Source: Staphylococcus xylosus (lineage in GTDB: Bacteria; Bacillota; Bacilli; Staphylococcales; Staphylococcaceae). Taken from it: a DNA stretch of 64,000 bases. The notes beneath the pieces are model-generated. The model was given only the letters and a program-made list of their open reading frames with translations. It was not told where the DNA came from and searched no databases. Positions 30,558-40,789 of this stretch are shown here, piece after piece. The translations under genes were made by a program, and so were the position numbers. Where the stretch lies: NCBI RefSeq assembly GCF_002732165.1, contig NZ_MRZO01000001.1, positions 496,001 to 560,000 on the forward strand, written 5' to 3'. Numbering within the stretch: position 1 is the stretch's first letter; the number at the start of each line of letters is the position of its first letter.

Positions 30558-30707
30558 TTGCGCGTAAATATTACATTAGCATGTACAGAATGTGGCGATC
30601 GTAACTATATTTCTACAAAAAACAAACGTAATAATCCTGAGAGAATCGAATTAAAAAAATTCTGTCCTAGATTAAACAAATATACGTTACATCGTGAAAC
30701 AAAATAA
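30558..30707 (+). CDS. rpmG: Ribosomal protein L33
   Basis: A 49-residue L33 read from TTG 30558 after AAAGAGGTG. It has the first zinc half-ribbon C-T-E-C near residues 9-12, but the second pair is incomplete: K-F-C-P-R has only one cysteine where the zinc form has CxxC. It is therefore an intermediate or degraded zinc-site version. Its Zur-like operator and divergent pairing with zinc-free S14 suggest a zinc-starvation ribosomal set. A terminator lies about 115 bases downstream. Confidence 0.92.
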   Translation: MRVNITLACTECGDRNYISTKNKRNNPERIELKKFCPRLNKYTLHRETK

Positions 30708-30823
30708 TTTCTCCGCTAAAATTATCTTTTTAAATACGACAATTTAAATGCAACGGTATGTTGTAATGATATTTAGCTTATAGCACTAGAGTTATCTTTA
30801 TTAAATTTATAATGACTTGTGAT

Positions 30824-30861
30824 TGCCAACTACATTTTTATCATTGTAGTTGGCATTTTTT
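30824..30861 (+). terminator. Terminator of rpmG
   Basis: TGCCAACTACA / TGTAGTTGGCA followed by TTTTTTT on the plus strand, a very strong intrinsic terminator. Confidence 0.88.
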
Positions 30862-30901
30862 TATTCATCTTAATCTCTAAATAACCACTCTAATTTATAC
30901 G

Positions 30902-30930
30902 AAAAAGAGACCCATAAAGGGTCTCTTTTT
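30902..30930 (-). terminator. Terminator of katA
   Basis: AAAAAGAGACCC-ATAAA-GGGTCTCTTTTT, symmetric with A and T tracts, about 100 bases past the katA stop. Confidence 0.85.
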
Positions 30931-31026
30931 ACTTGTAAGAAAATACTACTAAACTATCACTATTTTCAAAAGGGTTGGAACACTTAATTTATAAAGCATT
31001 CATTCCCTCGCTGTTTTTTGACATTA

Positions 31027-32514
31027 TTAATCTTTGATTTCTAAATCAACATCATTAATATCAACACCTAAAGCTCTCGCTACGCCTTTACCATATTCAC
31101 TATCAGCTTTGTAACAGTGGCGAATGTGACGGTGTTGTACTTCTAATGTAGTACCTTGCATCTCATTAGCAGTATTTTCAAAAATGCGCTCTTGTTGTTC
31201 TTTAGATTGTAATCTAAATAAACGTCCTGGTTGTTCAAAGTAGTTGTCGTCATCTTGTCTGAAGTCATATTCATAAGCTTCGCCTTCAACTTTTAAGCCA
31301 GGCTTTTTGAATTCAGGTTGATCTTCAAATGAACCATCACTATTTGGATAATAATGCGTGCCGCCACCTTGATTATTATCCAAGATTCTCATTTGGCCAT
31401 CTCTACTAAATGGGCAAATGTTTTCAACACCTACACCTTTTGGTTGATTTACTGGTATTTGCCAATGATTCACACCTAATCTATAACGTTGCGCATCTCC
31501 ATATGAGAATAAGCGACCTTGCAACATTTTATCTGGTGAGAAATCTATGCCAGGCACAATATTTGTAGGTGCAAAAGCAGCTTGTTCCACATCTTGGAAA
31601 TAGTTATCTGGGTTTCTGTTAAGTTCCCATTCCCCTACTTCTATTAATGGATAATCACCTTTGTACCAAACTTTTGTTAAATCAAACGGATTATCTTTAT
31701 GGTTTCTTGCTTGTTCTTCCGTCATGACTTGGATGTACGTCTTCCATTTTGGATAATCTTTATTTTCAATTGCTTCAAATAAATCACGTTGTGACGATTC
31801 TCTATCATCAGCAATAATTTTCGCTGCTTCGTCAGGTTGAAGATTTTCAATACCTTGTTGTGTTCTATGATGGAATTTCACCCAAACACGTTCACCTTTG
31901 TCGTTATACATTGAGTAAGTATGAGAACCAAAACCATGCATATTTCTATAACCTTTTGGAATACCACGATCAGACATCAAGATTGTAACCTGATGTAAAG
32001 CTTCTGGTAGTGACGTCCAAAAATCCCAATTATTTTGCGCACTACGCATATTTGTTCTTGGATCACGTTTGACCGCGTGATTTAAACTCGCAAATAATTT
32101 AGGATCTCTAAAGAAGAATACAGGCGTGTTATTACCAACTAAATCCCAGTTCCCTTCATCTGTATAGAACTTTAATGCGAATCCACGAATATCACGCTCT
32201 GCATCTGCTGCACCACGTTCACCTGCTACTGTTGAAAAACGCGCAAACATTTCAGTCTGTTTACCAACTTCAGAGAAAATACTCGCTGAAGTATATTGCG
32301 TGATATCATTTGTAACTGTAAAAGTACCAAATGCTCCTGATCCTTTTGCATGCATACGTCGTTCCGGAATCACTTCTCTGTCAAAGTGAGCCATTTGTTC
32401 TAAAAAATACCAATCTTGCATTACTAGTGGGCCCCTTGGTCCTGCAGTCATACTATTTTCTCTATCAGAAACTGGTGCACCAAATAGGCTAGTTAATTTT
32501 TTATTGTTGCTCAT
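31027..32514 (-). CDS. katA: Catalase (haem, small-subunit clade)
   Basis: Cytoplasmic haem enzyme that splits hydrogen peroxide. The 495-residue protein carries the distal histidine in [14 protein letters not shown], the asparagine in [11 protein letters not shown] and the proximal tyrosine in [17 protein letters not shown] 32514 lies seven bases after GGGGGA; a GTG one codon earlier is less well placed. A PerR box upstream (32543-32557) predicts peroxide induction and manganese- or iron-dependent repression. Confidence 0.97.
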   Translation of the reverse strand: MSNNKKLTSLFGAPVSDRENSMTAGPRGPLVMQDWYFLEQMAHFDREVIPERRMHAKGSGAFGTFTVTNDITQYTSASIFSEVGKQTEMFARFSTVAGERGAADAERDIRGFALKFYTDEGNWDLVGNNTPVFFFRDPKLFASLNHAVKRDPRTNMRSAQNNWDFWTSLPEALHQVTILMSDRGIPKGYRNMHGFGSHTYSMYNDKGERVWVKFHHRTQQGIENLQPDEAAKIIADDRESSQRDLFEAIENKDYPKWKTYIQVMTEEQARNHKDNPFDLTKVWYKGDYPLIEVGEWELNRNPDNYFQDVEQAAFAPTNIVPGIDFSPDKMLQGRLFSYGDAQRYRLGVNHWQIPVNQPKGVGVENICPFSRDGQMRILDNNQGGGTHYYPNSDGSFEDQPEFKKPGLKVEGEAYEYDFRQDDDNYFEQPGRLFRLQSKEQQERIFENTANEMQGTTLEVQHRHIRHCYKADSEYGKGVARALGVDINDVDLEIKD

Positions 32515-32542
32515 CACATTTCCCCCTCATTCTCTACCTAAA

Positions 32543-32557
32543 TAATAATTATTATTA
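32543..32557. promoter_or_regulatory. PerR box upstream of katA
   Basis: TAATAAT-T-ATTATTA, a perfect 7-1-7 inverted repeat. It matches the PerR consensus TTATAATNATTATAA at 12 of the 14 arm positions, 28 bases before the katA start. Confidence 0.85.
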
Positions 32558-32738
32558 CCTAGTACTTATTTTAATGTAAAGTAGTTTTAAAAGCAACATA
32601 TCCAACATTAATTAATTAGACTATTTTCGCAATATTTAAACATTTCTTGACTTTTAGCTGAGAAAAAGCATTGCTTGTGTCTATCAAAAGCATTAAAATG
32701 GAGTGTATATATTTTAATTAACTATTAGGAGACTTATT

Positions 32739-34184
32739 ATGGCACAAAATAATATGAATCGTGGTTTAAATTCTCGACATATTTCAATGATAGCAATTGG
32801 CGGTGCCATTGGAACCGGACTTTTTGTTGCTACAGGTAATGTAATTTCTCAAGCTGGTCCTGGTGGTGCAATATTAGCTTATTTAATTATTGGGGTAATG
32901 TTGTATTTCTTAATGTCTTCCATTGGGGAACTAGCAACATTTTATCCTGTTTCAGGATCTTTCAGTTCTTATTCTACTCGATTTGTAGATAAGTCCTTAG
33001 GGTTTACGATGGGATGGCTCTATTGGGCAATATGGTTACTAGTTACTAGCGTGGATATCATTATTTCTGCAAGTGTACTTAATTATTGGGATACGTTTCA
33101 ATTTTTCAGTCCAGTAACTTGGAGTATTATCTTTTTATGTTTACTTTTCTTATTAAATATATTTTCAGTTAAAGCATTTGGTGAAACTGAATTTTGGTTA
33201 TCATTAATTAAAGTAATCACAATTATCATCTTTATCGCTGTCGGTGTTCTAACTATCGTTGGTATTTTAGGTGGTAAAACATATGGACTGTCAAATTATA
33301 CTATGGGCGAAGCACCATTCGTTGGTGGTTTTTCAGGTTTCTTAGGCGTGTTACTCGTTGCAGGTTTCTCAGTTGGTGGTACAGAGGTAGTTGCAGTCAC
33401 TGCGGGTGAATCATCTAATCCTGATCGTTCAATGCCAAAAGCGATAAAACAAGTGTTTTGGAGAATATTATTATTCTATGTATTATCTATTGCTGTTATA
33501 TCTGCAATCATACCTTATACTGATCCTTTGTTACTAAACGAAAGCGAATCAGTATCTCAAAGTCCCTTTACAATTGTCTTTGACCGTGTAGGAATTGCTT
33601 TTGCAGCATCTGTAATTAATGCAGTTATCTTAACTTCGTTGTTATCAGCAGCTAACTCAGGTATTTATACCACTAGTAGAATGTTGTACTCAATGGCTGA
33701 AGACAAACAAGCACCTAGATTTTTAGCAAAATTAAATAAAACAACAAAATTACCTATAGTTGCTCTATTTACAACTTTCATTATTGTATTAGCAGTAATT
33801 ATATTGGCTCAATTCAAATCTGATATTGTGTTTACATTACTCAATATCATCGGTTCTTTAGTTATTGTTATTTGGGCAGCTAGTATTCTAGCTCAAATCA
33901 GACTTCGCTTGGCAATTAAAAAGCAAAACAAAGACCCTAAAGATGTACTACCATATAAAGCACCATTTTATCCTTTAGGGCCGATTATTGTAATCATCGC
34001 TTTACTGTTCTTGTTTGGAGGAAATTCGTTCGGAGCAGTATTATCAGGAGATATTGGTGCATTATTTAGAAATATAACACCTATTGTCATTTTAGTTCTA
34101 ATATACTTAGTACATAAATTTATTAGAAAAACTAAAATTGTAAAACTTGAAGAAATTGACTTAAAACGTCACGATTTAGACTAG
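32739..34184 (+). CDS. Amino acid permease, probably lysine-specific (LysP-like)
   Basis: A 481-residue APC-superfamily transporter with twelve predicted helices. The signature helix 1 is MIAIGGAIGTGLFVATGNVI, followed by GPGGAILAYLIIG and the VAVTAGESSNPDRSMPKAIKQVFWRIL segment of the amino acid:cation symporter branch. Relatives in staphylococci are annotated as lysine permeases, and the aspartate-pathway genes lie nearby, but substrate cannot be decided from sequence. It starts at ATG 32739 after TAGGAG. A terminator follows at 34274. Confidence 0.82.
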   Translation: MAQNNMNRGLNSRHISMIAIGGAIGTGLFVATGNVISQAGPGGAILAYLIIGVMLYFLMSSIGELATFYPVSGSFSSYSTRFVDKSLGFTMGWLYWAIWLLVTSVDIIISASVLNYWDTFQFFSPVTWSIIFLCLLFLLNIFSVKAFGETEFWLSLIKVITIIIFIAVGVLTIVGILGGKTYGLSNYTMGEAPFVGGFSGFLGVLLVAGFSVGGTEVVAVTAGESSNPDRSMPKAIKQVFWRILLFYVLSIAVISAIIPYTDPLLLNESESVSQSPFTIVFDRVGIAFAASVINAVILTSLLSAANSGIYTTSRMLYSMAEDKQAPRFLAKLNKTTKLPIVALFTTFIIVLAVIILAQFKSDIVFTLLNIIGSLVIVIWAASILAQIRLRLAIKKQNKDPKDVLPYKAPFYPLGPIIVIIALLFLFGGNSFGAVLSGDIGALFRNITPIVILVLIYLVHKFIRKTKIVKLEEIDLKRHDLD

Positions 34185-34273
34185 TTATATTTCATAATTA
34201 AAGATGTATAAACACCCTTTAATATGGAGAGAACATTAACAACTGAAAATGATATCTCAAAGTTATGAAAAAT

Positions 34274-34319
34274 GGGGATACGAAAGCAATTTCAAACATT
34301 GATTTCGTATCCCTTTTTT
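34274..34319 (+). terminator. Terminator of the permease gene
   Basis: GGGATACGAAA-CAAT...ATTG-TTTCGTATCCC followed by TTTTTTG, a long stem 90 bases after the stop codon. Confidence 0.88.
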
Positions 34320-34476
34320 GTTATATAGTACTTTATTTAAATTACATAGATTTATCAATATAACACCCGAACAATTTTATTAACTCTTTCTAAATACATA
34401 AGCCTCAGTTATTTTCAGTTATATAGAAATATAGTATAATAATTAATAACAATGACGTAACTTAGAGGTGAAGAAT

Positions 34477-34791
34477 ATGATTGGGCAAACGAATTTATTT
34501 GACGATATTTTAGAAACTGAAGAACGCTTCGTTATAGTTGTGCAATCACTTGAAGATAAGCATCAGCGCTTAATCAAACGTACATTAAGAGAGTATAGTA
34601 GTTTAGACCATTCACAAATGGAAAGTCTTTTTGAACATTTGAAAGACTTATTTTTACAAGAAGACTTTGAGGAAAACCAATCTGCATTCGCAATAACTGT
34701 TTATACTAACTTAGACTATACGGCAGATCATGTATATGCACACGTCAAGCGACATCGTGGCAAAAACGAATGGACACATACTGCTAAGTAA
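34477..34791 (+). CDS. Conserved hypothetical protein, 104 residues
   Basis: A soluble acidic protein of 104 residues, starting M-I-G-Q-T-N-L-F-D-D-I-L. The middle is helical and charged, and a histidine-rich tail reads H-V-Y-A-H-V-K-R-H-R-G. No signal peptide, membrane helix or known motif. ATG 34477 follows GAGGTGA; the in-frame GTG at 34468 is part of that ribosome site. It stands alone between two terminators. I do not recognise it. Confidence 0.7.
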   Translation: MIGQTNLFDDILETEERFVIVVQSLEDKHQRLIKRTLREYSSLDHSQMESLFEHLKDLFLQEDFEENQSAFAITVYTNLDYTADHVYAHVKRHRGKNEWTHTAK

Positions 34792-34980
34792 TCTATAGCA
34801 TATATTGAATACTTAGTGTATTAGGCATCTAACTATTGCAATCTTTTATAAAGTGATAAACACATTGATTTAAACTTATCAAACAGGGACTGCCTCGCTA
34901 AAATCCTATATTTATTGAATTGATTTCAGTGATCATGTACAAACTATTTTTAGAATATTTACAAGCAACCATTATCAATA

Positions 34981-35030
34981 AAAAATAAAGCCCGAAACAC
35001 ATAATTAAGTGTGTCTCGGGCTTTATTTTT
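34981..35030. terminator. Terminator of the HAD hydrolase gene
   Basis: AAAAATAAAGCCCGA-ACAC...GTGT-TCGGGCTTTATTTTT, a strong, nearly symmetrical hairpin. It abuts the hydrolase stop on the minus strand and could also end the plus-strand hypothetical gene. Confidence 0.9.
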
Positions 35031-35835
35031 ATTTTAATAAGTTTCTTAAAGCATGTGGAATACCATTATCACTGTTACTTAAAGTTACCTCATCAGCAAC
35101 TTTTTTCACATCATCATTAGCATTTCCCATTGCTACAGCATGTCCAACAACCTTTAACATGGAGATATCATTGGCGCTGTCACCAAAAGCAATTACTTCT
35201 GATAGATTAACTTGCACTTTTTTACATAATTCAGTGACGGCATTTCCTTTGGATACACCATTAGCCATAAATTCTAAGAAATAAGGTTTACTTGTAGTAA
35301 CATCAATTTCTTCATTAAAATGGCCGGCCAAATCTTTATTGAGACCTGTAATAGTTGGTACATAATCAACGCCCATCACTTTAGGTACATCTTCTTGAAT
35401 GAAATCCTTCAAGTCATCTACACGCTTCATAGGAAGCCCAGTTAATTCAGACTCAATATTCATATATTCATGTTCACCTTCGTAAACAATAAACCCATCT
35501 TGATAAGTTAATACAAATAATCCATTTTTTCTACAATAATCGACTATAAAATCAAAATTTTCTTTAGAAACAGTACGGCTTACTTCCACCGTTTCCGTAT
35601 TAACATTTACGGTTTTTCCACCATTATAGCTAATTACATAACTTTGAAATTTATCCAATTGTAAAGTTTTAGCAGTAGGTAACATACCTTCTGTAGGACG
35701 TCCTGATGCTAATACAACTTTGTATCCTTTATTTTGTATATCAATTAAATAACTTTCTGTTTCAGGACTCATTTGATTGTCATGGTTCATCAACGTGTCA
35801 TCCATATCCATTACTATCATTTTATATTCACTCAT
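35029..35835 (-). CDS. Cof-type HAD-IIB sugar-phosphate phosphatase
   Basis: A 268-residue Cof-type haloacid dehalogenase. Motif I is VMDMDDTLMNHDNQMS with the nucleophile Asp near residue 10. The cap domain lies in the middle, a lysine near residue 195 precedes motif III, and motif IV is GDSANDISMLK. Members dephosphorylate sugar phosphates or flavin/PLP-type cofactors; the substrate is open. It starts at ATG 35835 after GGGAGAC. It lies downstream of thrB on the same strand with a 44-base gap, so it may be read as the last gene of the threonine operon. Confidence 0.9.
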   Translation of the reverse strand: MSEYKMIVMDMDDTLMNHDNQMSPETESYLIDIQNKGYKVVLASGRPTEGMLPTAKTLQLDKFQSYVISYNGGKTVNVNTETVEVSRTVSKENFDFIVDYCRKNGLFVLTYQDGFIVYEGEHEYMNIESELTGLPMKRVDDLKDFIQEDVPKVMGVDYVPTITGLNKDLAGHFNEEIDVTTSKPYFLEFMANGVSKGNAVTELCKKVQVNLSEVIAFGDSANDISMLKVVGHAVAMGNANDDVKKVADEVTLSNSDNGIPHALRNLLK

Positions 35836-35879
35836 GTTGCTTGTCTCCCTTCAACGTCTTCACTATATATTACAACAAA

Positions 35880-36800
35880 TTATTGACGTTGGTACAACAC
35901 TTTGAGTTCAACACCAGTCTCATTAATCGTCACCAACTCTGAACGACAATTTTCAAATGTTCTTTTCAACTCTCTAACTAATTCACCACTACGTTCAGGA
36001 GCTATCATAGTAAGTACAGTTGGACCTGCACCACTTATCACCGTAGCATATGCTAAATATTGTTTTGCTAGTCCTTTAATTGTCTGGAATTCAGGAATTA
36101 AATCTTGTCTATATGGTTCATGAAACCCATCTTGTTCCATCATTTTTCCAGCTAATACGTAATTATGTTGAATAAGTGCACTAATCATCGTATTACTAAT
36201 CGCGCTATTTTGAACAGCTTTTTTATGTGAAAAGGTATCAGGTAAAGCATTTCTTGAATCAACCGTTCTTAATTCATAAGATGGCACTGTAATAATGATA
36301 TCTAATTTAGGTGTATCAATATAAGAAACATCAGTTACCTTAGTTTCCGGATTATAATAACCTAACACTAATCCACCGTATATCGTCGGTGCGACATTAT
36401 CAGGATGACCTTCAAATTCGGTAGCGAGTTGCAATAATTCATATTTTGATAACTCAATATCACCAAAATAATTTGCTATGTATAAGGCACCTACTAAAGC
36501 AGATGCCGAAGATCCTAATCCTCTAGCCAAAGGAATTTCACTTCTCATTTCAATTTCTAACGTAGGTAAAACCACATTATACTTGTGCGCAACCTTTTGT
36601 GCGATTTGGTAAATGTAATGACTATTATCTGTTGGTAAACCTTCCACATTAGGACCGATATGGTTAAACGACCAATGATCATCATTACTTATTTTCACAT
36701 CTAAATATAAAAATTTATTTAATGCCATACCAATTGAATCAAATCCAACACCTAAATTTGCAGTAGATGCTGGTATTTTCAAATGTAACCTTTCGCTCAT
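35880..36800 (-). CDS. thrB: Homoserine kinase
   Basis: GHMP kinase that phosphorylates homoserine, the penultimate step of threonine synthesis. The ATP loop is [17 protein letters not shown] (about residues 90-106). The N-terminal [15 protein letters not shown] motif and the C-terminal [11 protein letters not shown] glycine loop are also present. The 306-residue length is normal. It starts one base after the thrC stop, so the two are translationally coupled in the order hom-thrC-thrB. Confidence 0.96.
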   Translation of the reverse strand: MSERLHLKIPASTANLGVGFDSIGMALNKFLYLDVKISNDDHWSFNHIGPNVEGLPTDNSHYIYQIAQKVAHKYNVVLPTLEIEMRSEIPLARGLGSSASALVGALYIANYFGDIELSKYELLQLATEFEGHPDNVAPTIYGGLVLGYYNPETKVTDVSYIDTPKLDIIITVPSYELRTVDSRNALPDTFSHKKAVQNSAISNTMISALIQHNYVLAGKMMEQDGFHEPYRQDLIPEFQTIKGLAKQYLAYATVISGAGPTVLTMIAPERSGELVRELKRTFENCRSELVTINETGVELKVLYQRQ

Positions 36801-36801
36801 G

Positions 36802-37863
36802 CTAAATTGCCCCTTTGATATAATCTAAAATACTTTCTCTATCATTTGGCAATGGTTTAATTGGATTATCCAACAAGGAAATTGCAGTATCTGGATCTTT
36901 CAAACCATTACCAGTTAATACAGAAACCACTTTTTTACCTTGAGGTAATTTGCCTGCTCGATGTAACTTGATAAGTCCTGCAATTGAAGCATTACTAGCT
37001 GGCTCACTGAATACACCTTCGTTACGCGCCATCAATTGATATGCCTCTAAAATTTCTTCGTCAGTAACGCTATCTATTTGTCCATTAGATTCTTCAAGTG
37101 CAGCAGTTGCTTTATCCCAACTTGCAGGATTTCCAATTCTAATTGCTGTGGCAACCGTGTCTGGGTCTTTTACTACTTTATTTTGAACGATTGGCGAAGC
37201 ACCTTCCGCTTGAAAACCAAACATTTGTGGTAATTGCGTATCATTTGCTTCATGGTAATCTTTGAAACCTTTCCAATATGCAGAAATGTTTCCAGCATTA
37301 CCTACTGGTATTGATAAAATATCAGGTGCCACACCGTCTAATTGTTGGATGACCTCGAAAGCAGCTGTTTTTTGCCCTTCAATACGATAAGGGTTTACTG
37401 AATTTACTAGAGCAATTTCTCCATTTTTAGCAATTTCTTGAACAATTTCTAAAGCTTCGTCAAAATTACCTTCTATTGATACAATTTCTGCTCCGTACAT
37501 CACAGCTTGTGACAATTTACCTAAAGCGATTTTACCTTCTGGAATAACTACAATAGCTTTTAATCCAGCACGTGCTGCATATGCAGCTGCCGAAGCTGAA
37601 GTATTTCCGGTAGAAGCACAAATTACAATTTTCTTGCCTTCTTCTTTCGCTTTAGCCATTGCCATAACCATACCTCTATCTTTAAATGAACCTGTCGGAT
37701 TGGCACCTTCATATTTTACATGTAGTTCAATACCTAGCATTTTAGACATGTTTTCACAATAAATTAATGGTGTGTGGCCCTCATTTAATGATAATGATGG
37801 TGTTTTTTCAGTTACTGGTAAATAATTTTTAAATTCTTCTACTAAACCTTTCCAATTCTTCAT
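36802..37863 (-). CDS. thrC: Threonine synthase
   Basis: PLP enzyme that turns O-phosphohomoserine into threonine. The PLP lysine is in [18 protein letters not shown] (residues 55-72). [21 protein letters not shown] and the phosphate loop [14 protein letters not shown] are standard for the fold II family. The 353-residue length is that of the short class found in Firmicutes. It starts five bases after the hom stop. Confidence 0.96.
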   Translation of the reverse strand: MKNWKGLVEEFKNYLPVTEKTPSLSLNEGHTPLIYCENMSKMLGIELHVKYEGANPTGSFKDRGMVMAMAKAKEEGKKIVICASTGNTSASAAAYAARAGLKAIVVIPEGKIALGKLSQAVMYGAEIVSIEGNFDEALEIVQEIAKNGEIALVNSVNPYRIEGQKTAAFEVIQQLDGVAPDILSIPVGNAGNISAYWKGFKDYHEANDTQLPQMFGFQAEGASPIVQNKVVKDPDTVATAIRIGNPASWDKATAALEESNGQIDSVTDEEILEAYQLMARNEGVFSEPASNASIAGLIKLHRAGKLPQGKKVVSVLTGNGLKDPDTAISLLDNPIKPLPNDRESILDYIKGAI

Positions 37864-37868
37864 ATTAA

Positions 37869-39149
37869 TTAAACCCCTTCTACTGGATAAATTTTCTTAA
37901 CGATATAACCTGACTCTTTAATTGATGCTTCTGGATTTTCATCGATTCCGATTACTGCAACACCTACTGTATGAGCGTCACGTTCAGTTACTGCTAATGA
38001 TTTGTGGAAAGGTAATACACCCTTAAGTAAGGTTTCAACTTTACTTATATCTTCACCGTCTGTTTGCACGACAACGTAGTAACTTTCTTTTTCCTTAATT
38101 GATACCGTATCTCCATCGTCCATAATCGCTTTCGTCTTTTCAGTTTTTAATTCAAAATGTGGCGGTAATGTGTGTAAATTCGTATCAAAATTTAATGTTA
38201 CATTTAGCAAGTCACTTACAACTGCGCTTCCAGTAGCTAGACTACCAGCACCTTTCCCGTAAAACATTGTTTCACCCACTGCATCACCGATGACATAAAT
38301 TGCATTAAACTCATCTTCAACAGCGGCTAATTGATGGGATTTGTTTATAAGTGTAGGTGAGACAGAAGCTTGTACTTGACCATGTTCATATGTCCCTTTA
38401 CCAATTAACTTAATCTTATAACCAAGATCATCGGCAACTTTAATGTCTGAAGGCTCAACATCACTAATACCATGTCTTACCACATCGTCTAAATTAATCA
38501 CTCTATTAAATGATAAGTAAGAAGTAATGACAACTTTTCTAGCAGCATCGATACCTTCAACATCATCAGTTGGATCCGCTTCTGCAAAGCCCAATCTTTT
38601 AGCTTCGTCTAATGCATCTTCGAATGACGTTTGCTCTTTTGTCATTTTACTTAGAATAAAATTAGATGTGCCATTTAAAATACCCATAAACTTACTAATG
38701 TTATTAGCATTTAATCCATTGTTAATTGCGTTTACAATTGGAATACCACCTGCGACACTAGCTTCATATTTCAATGCTACATCATTTTCTTGAGCTAAAT
38801 CTTCTAATACATTTAGATGTACTGCTAATAAATCTTTATTTGCAGTCACAACATGTTTCTTCTGACTTAATGCGCGCTTCAACCAATCCACCGTTGGCTC
38901 AATACCACCCATAACTTCTACTATAATATCAATTGAATCATCGTTTAAAATTTCATCAATATCTTCAGTTAAATTATAATTCGACACATTGATTGGACGT
39001 TGTCTTGATTTATCTCGAACCAATATGTGTCGAATATTAATATTTTTATTCATTGTTTCTTGTATTTGTTCTCTATTTTCTTCAATAATTTTTACTACAC
39101 CAGAACCTACAGTTCCTAAACCTAATAAGGCTACATTTAATTCCTTCAT
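37869..39149 (-). CDS. hom: Homoserine dehydrogenase
   Basis: Reduces aspartate semialdehyde to homoserine, the branch point to threonine and methionine. The 426-residue protein has the N-terminal NAD(P) fold [23 protein letters not shown], and the catalytic-domain segment [12 protein letters not shown] with [13 protein letters not shown]-terminal ACT domain (from about residue 350) is typical of threonine feedback control. It is the first gene of hom-thrC-thrB, divergent from the aspartokinase gene with a shared 188-base control region. Confidence 0.96.
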   Translation of the reverse strand: MKELNVALLGLGTVGSGVVKIIEENREQIQETMNKNINIRHILVRDKSRQRPINVSNYNLTEDIDEILNDDSIDIIVEVMGGIEPTVDWLKRALSQKKHVVTANKDLLAVHLNVLEDLAQENDVALKYEASVAGGIPIVNAINNGLNANNISKFMGILNGTSNFILSKMTKEQTSFEDALDEAKRLGFAEADPTDDVEGIDAARKVVITSYLSFNRVINLDDVVRHGISDVEPSDIKVADDLGYKIKLIGKGTYEHGQVQASVSPTLINKSHQLAAVEDEFNAIYVIGDAVGETMFYGKGAGSLATGSAVVSDLLNVTLNFDTNLHTLPPHFELKTEKTKAIMDDGDTVSIKEKESYYVVVQTDGEDISKVETLLKGVLPFHKSLAVTERDAHTVGVAVIGIDENPEASIKESGYIVKKIYPVEGV

Positions 39150-39194
39150 AATTTCATTCCTCCGATTGTTCTTCTAAAAAATACAGTTGTACAG

Positions 39195-39223
39195 TTGAAA
39201 AATACTTGAATATGGTATAGTAT
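39195..39223 (+). promoter_or_regulatory. Likely promoter of lysC
   Basis: TTGAAA and TAGTAT spaced by 17 bases, leaving a leader of about 105 bases. That leader includes a short hairpin TATCAC-TCTC-GTGATA at 39277-39291. I see no lysine riboswitch or T-box. Confidence 0.45.
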
Positions 39224-39303
39224 AAATTCATTCATTATTTTTGTAAAGGTGAAAATTTAGATTCTATATATATCCTATCACTCTCGTGATAAAAACTAAA
39301 CAA

Positions 39304-39318
39304 AATTTTCTGATTTTT
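39304..39318. promoter_or_regulatory. Possible CodY box between hom and lysC
   Basis: AATTTTCTGATTTTT matches the CodY consensus AATTTTCWGAAAATT at 12 of 15 positions. CodY control of aspartate-family genes is known in staphylococci, but in AT-rich DNA such matches arise easily. Confidence 0.4.
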
Positions 39319-39337
39319 TAGAAAGGTTGTATGTCCC

Positions 39338-40705
39338 ATGAAAGTTGCCAAGTTTGGAGGAAGTTCTGTATCTACTGCAGATCAAATCAAAAAAGTATTA
39401 AATATCGTTAATTCCGATGAGGACCGGAGAATCATCATCGTGTCCGCACCAGGTAAGCGACATAAAGAAGATGTTAAAACAACAGATTTACTTATTCGTC
39501 TGTATGAGAAAGTCATTGATGATTTAGATTATATTTCTAAAAAAGAAGAAATTATTCAGCGTTACGCTGATATCATTTATGAGTTAGATATGAGTGATAA
39601 CCTATTAACTACTATTGATCAAACGTTAGAAAATTTTATTACTACATTAAAAGATAAACCTTCACGTTTATTAGATGCTTTACTTTCATGTGGTGAAAAT
39701 TTTAATGCACAATTAATTGCAGAATATAATAATAGCCAGGGCATACCAACTCGTTATATATCTCCTGGCGAAGCGGGCATTCAAGTTACCGATTTGCCCC
39801 AAAATGCACAAATTTTAGATCAATCATATGAAGCACTATATAACTTAAGAACATATGACGAAAAATTAATCGTCCCTGGTTTCTTTGGTGTTTCAAGACA
39901 AAATTATATCGTAACATTTCCTCGTGGTGGGTCTGACATCACTGGTGCTATTGTTGCAAGAGGTGTCAGAGCAGACTTATACGAAAACTTTACTGATGTT
40001 TCAGGCATTTTTAGAGCAAATCCAACAATTGTTAAGAATCCTGAAGTCATAGATGAAATTACTTATAGAGAAATGAGGGAATTGTCTTATGCGGGCTTCG
40101 GCGTCTTTCATGATGAAGCTTTACAGCCCCTGCATAAAGATAGAATTCCTGTCGTTATAAAAAACACAAATCGACCAAATGATACTGGAACATTTATTCG
40201 TCATGATAGAGAAATTAATTCTAGTAATATCGTGAGTGGTATTAGTTGTGACAAAGGCTTTACTGTATTAAATATCAAAAAATATTTGATGAATAGACAA
40301 GTAGGATTCACACGTAAAATCTTAGGCGTGTTAGAAGATTATAATATTTCTTTCGACCACATGCCTTCAGGTATTGATAGCATCAGTATCATTATGCGTT
40401 CAAAAGAAATTCATAATAGAGAGGAACAAGTGCTTAATGACATTCGCGATAAATGTGACGTCGATGAGTTAAGCGTAGAACATGATTTAGCTATCCTAAT
40501 GATTGTTGGCGAAGGTATGCACAGAATCGTTGGCACGGCTAACACCATTACACATGCCTTAGCAGAATCAAAAATAAATTTAAAAATGATGAACCAAGGT
40601 GCTTCTGAGATTTCAATTATGTTCGGTATTGATGTAGCAGATGCAGATAAAGCTGTGAAATCAACTTATGAATATTGTTACAACGGTAAATGCTTAAAAG
40701 TTTAG
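39338..40705 (+). CDS. lysC: Aspartate kinase
   Basis: Phosphorylates aspartate, the first step toward lysine, threonine and methionine. The 455-residue protein begins with KFGGSSVST and contains GGSDITGAIVARG and FTDVSGIF. It ends with two ACT domains (VLNIKKYLMNRQVGFTRKILG and LAILMIVGEGMHRIVGTA). It belongs to the long, monofunctional class III-like aspartokinases, which lack the separate beta subunit of Bacillus AKII. Placement opposite hom-thrC-thrB suggests the threonine-linked isozyme. A second aspartokinase in a dap operon elsewhere would be expected. Confidence 0.94.
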   Translation: MKVAKFGGSSVSTADQIKKVLNIVNSDEDRRIIIVSAPGKRHKEDVKTTDLLIRLYEKVIDDLDYISKKEEIIQRYADIIYELDMSDNLLTTIDQTLENFITTLKDKPSRLLDALLSCGENFNAQLIAEYNNSQGIPTRYISPGEAGIQVTDLPQNAQILDQSYEALYNLRTYDEKLIVPGFFGVSRQNYIVTFPRGGSDITGAIVARGVRADLYENFTDVSGIFRANPTIVKNPEVIDEITYREMRELSYAGFGVFHDEALQPLHKDRIPVVIKNTNRPNDTGTFIRHDREINSSNIVSGISCDKGFTVLNIKKYLMNRQVGFTRKILGVLEDYNISFDHMPSGIDSISIIMRSKEIHNREEQVLNDIRDKCDVDELSVEHDLAILMIVGEGMHRIVGTANTITHALAESKINLKMMNQGASEISIMFGIDVADADKAVKSTYEYCYNGKCLKV

Positions 40706-40728
40706 TATCACACATTATTTAACAATCA

Positions 40729-40789
40729 AAAAATCCTTCAAATTAATTTTTGTCCTCTTGTTAAGACTGACAATAATTTGAAGGATTTT
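40729..40789. terminator. Bidirectional terminator after lysC
   Basis: AAAATCCTTCAAATTA...TAATTTGAAGGATTTT, a 16-base stem with a large loop. It separates lysC from the convergent gene at 40788, whose stop codon it touches. Confidence 0.8.

Larger units (their letters stand above)
30708..31026. other. Intergenic region between rpmG and katA
   Basis: No reading frame of note. Contains two strong hairpins, one for each converging transcript (30824-30861 and 30902-30930). Confidence 0.55.

Noticed and set aside
39150..39337. Lysine riboswitch or T-box in the hom/lysC control region
   Set aside because: Looked for the TGGGTGGNACCGCG T-box and L-box cores on both strands; neither is present.
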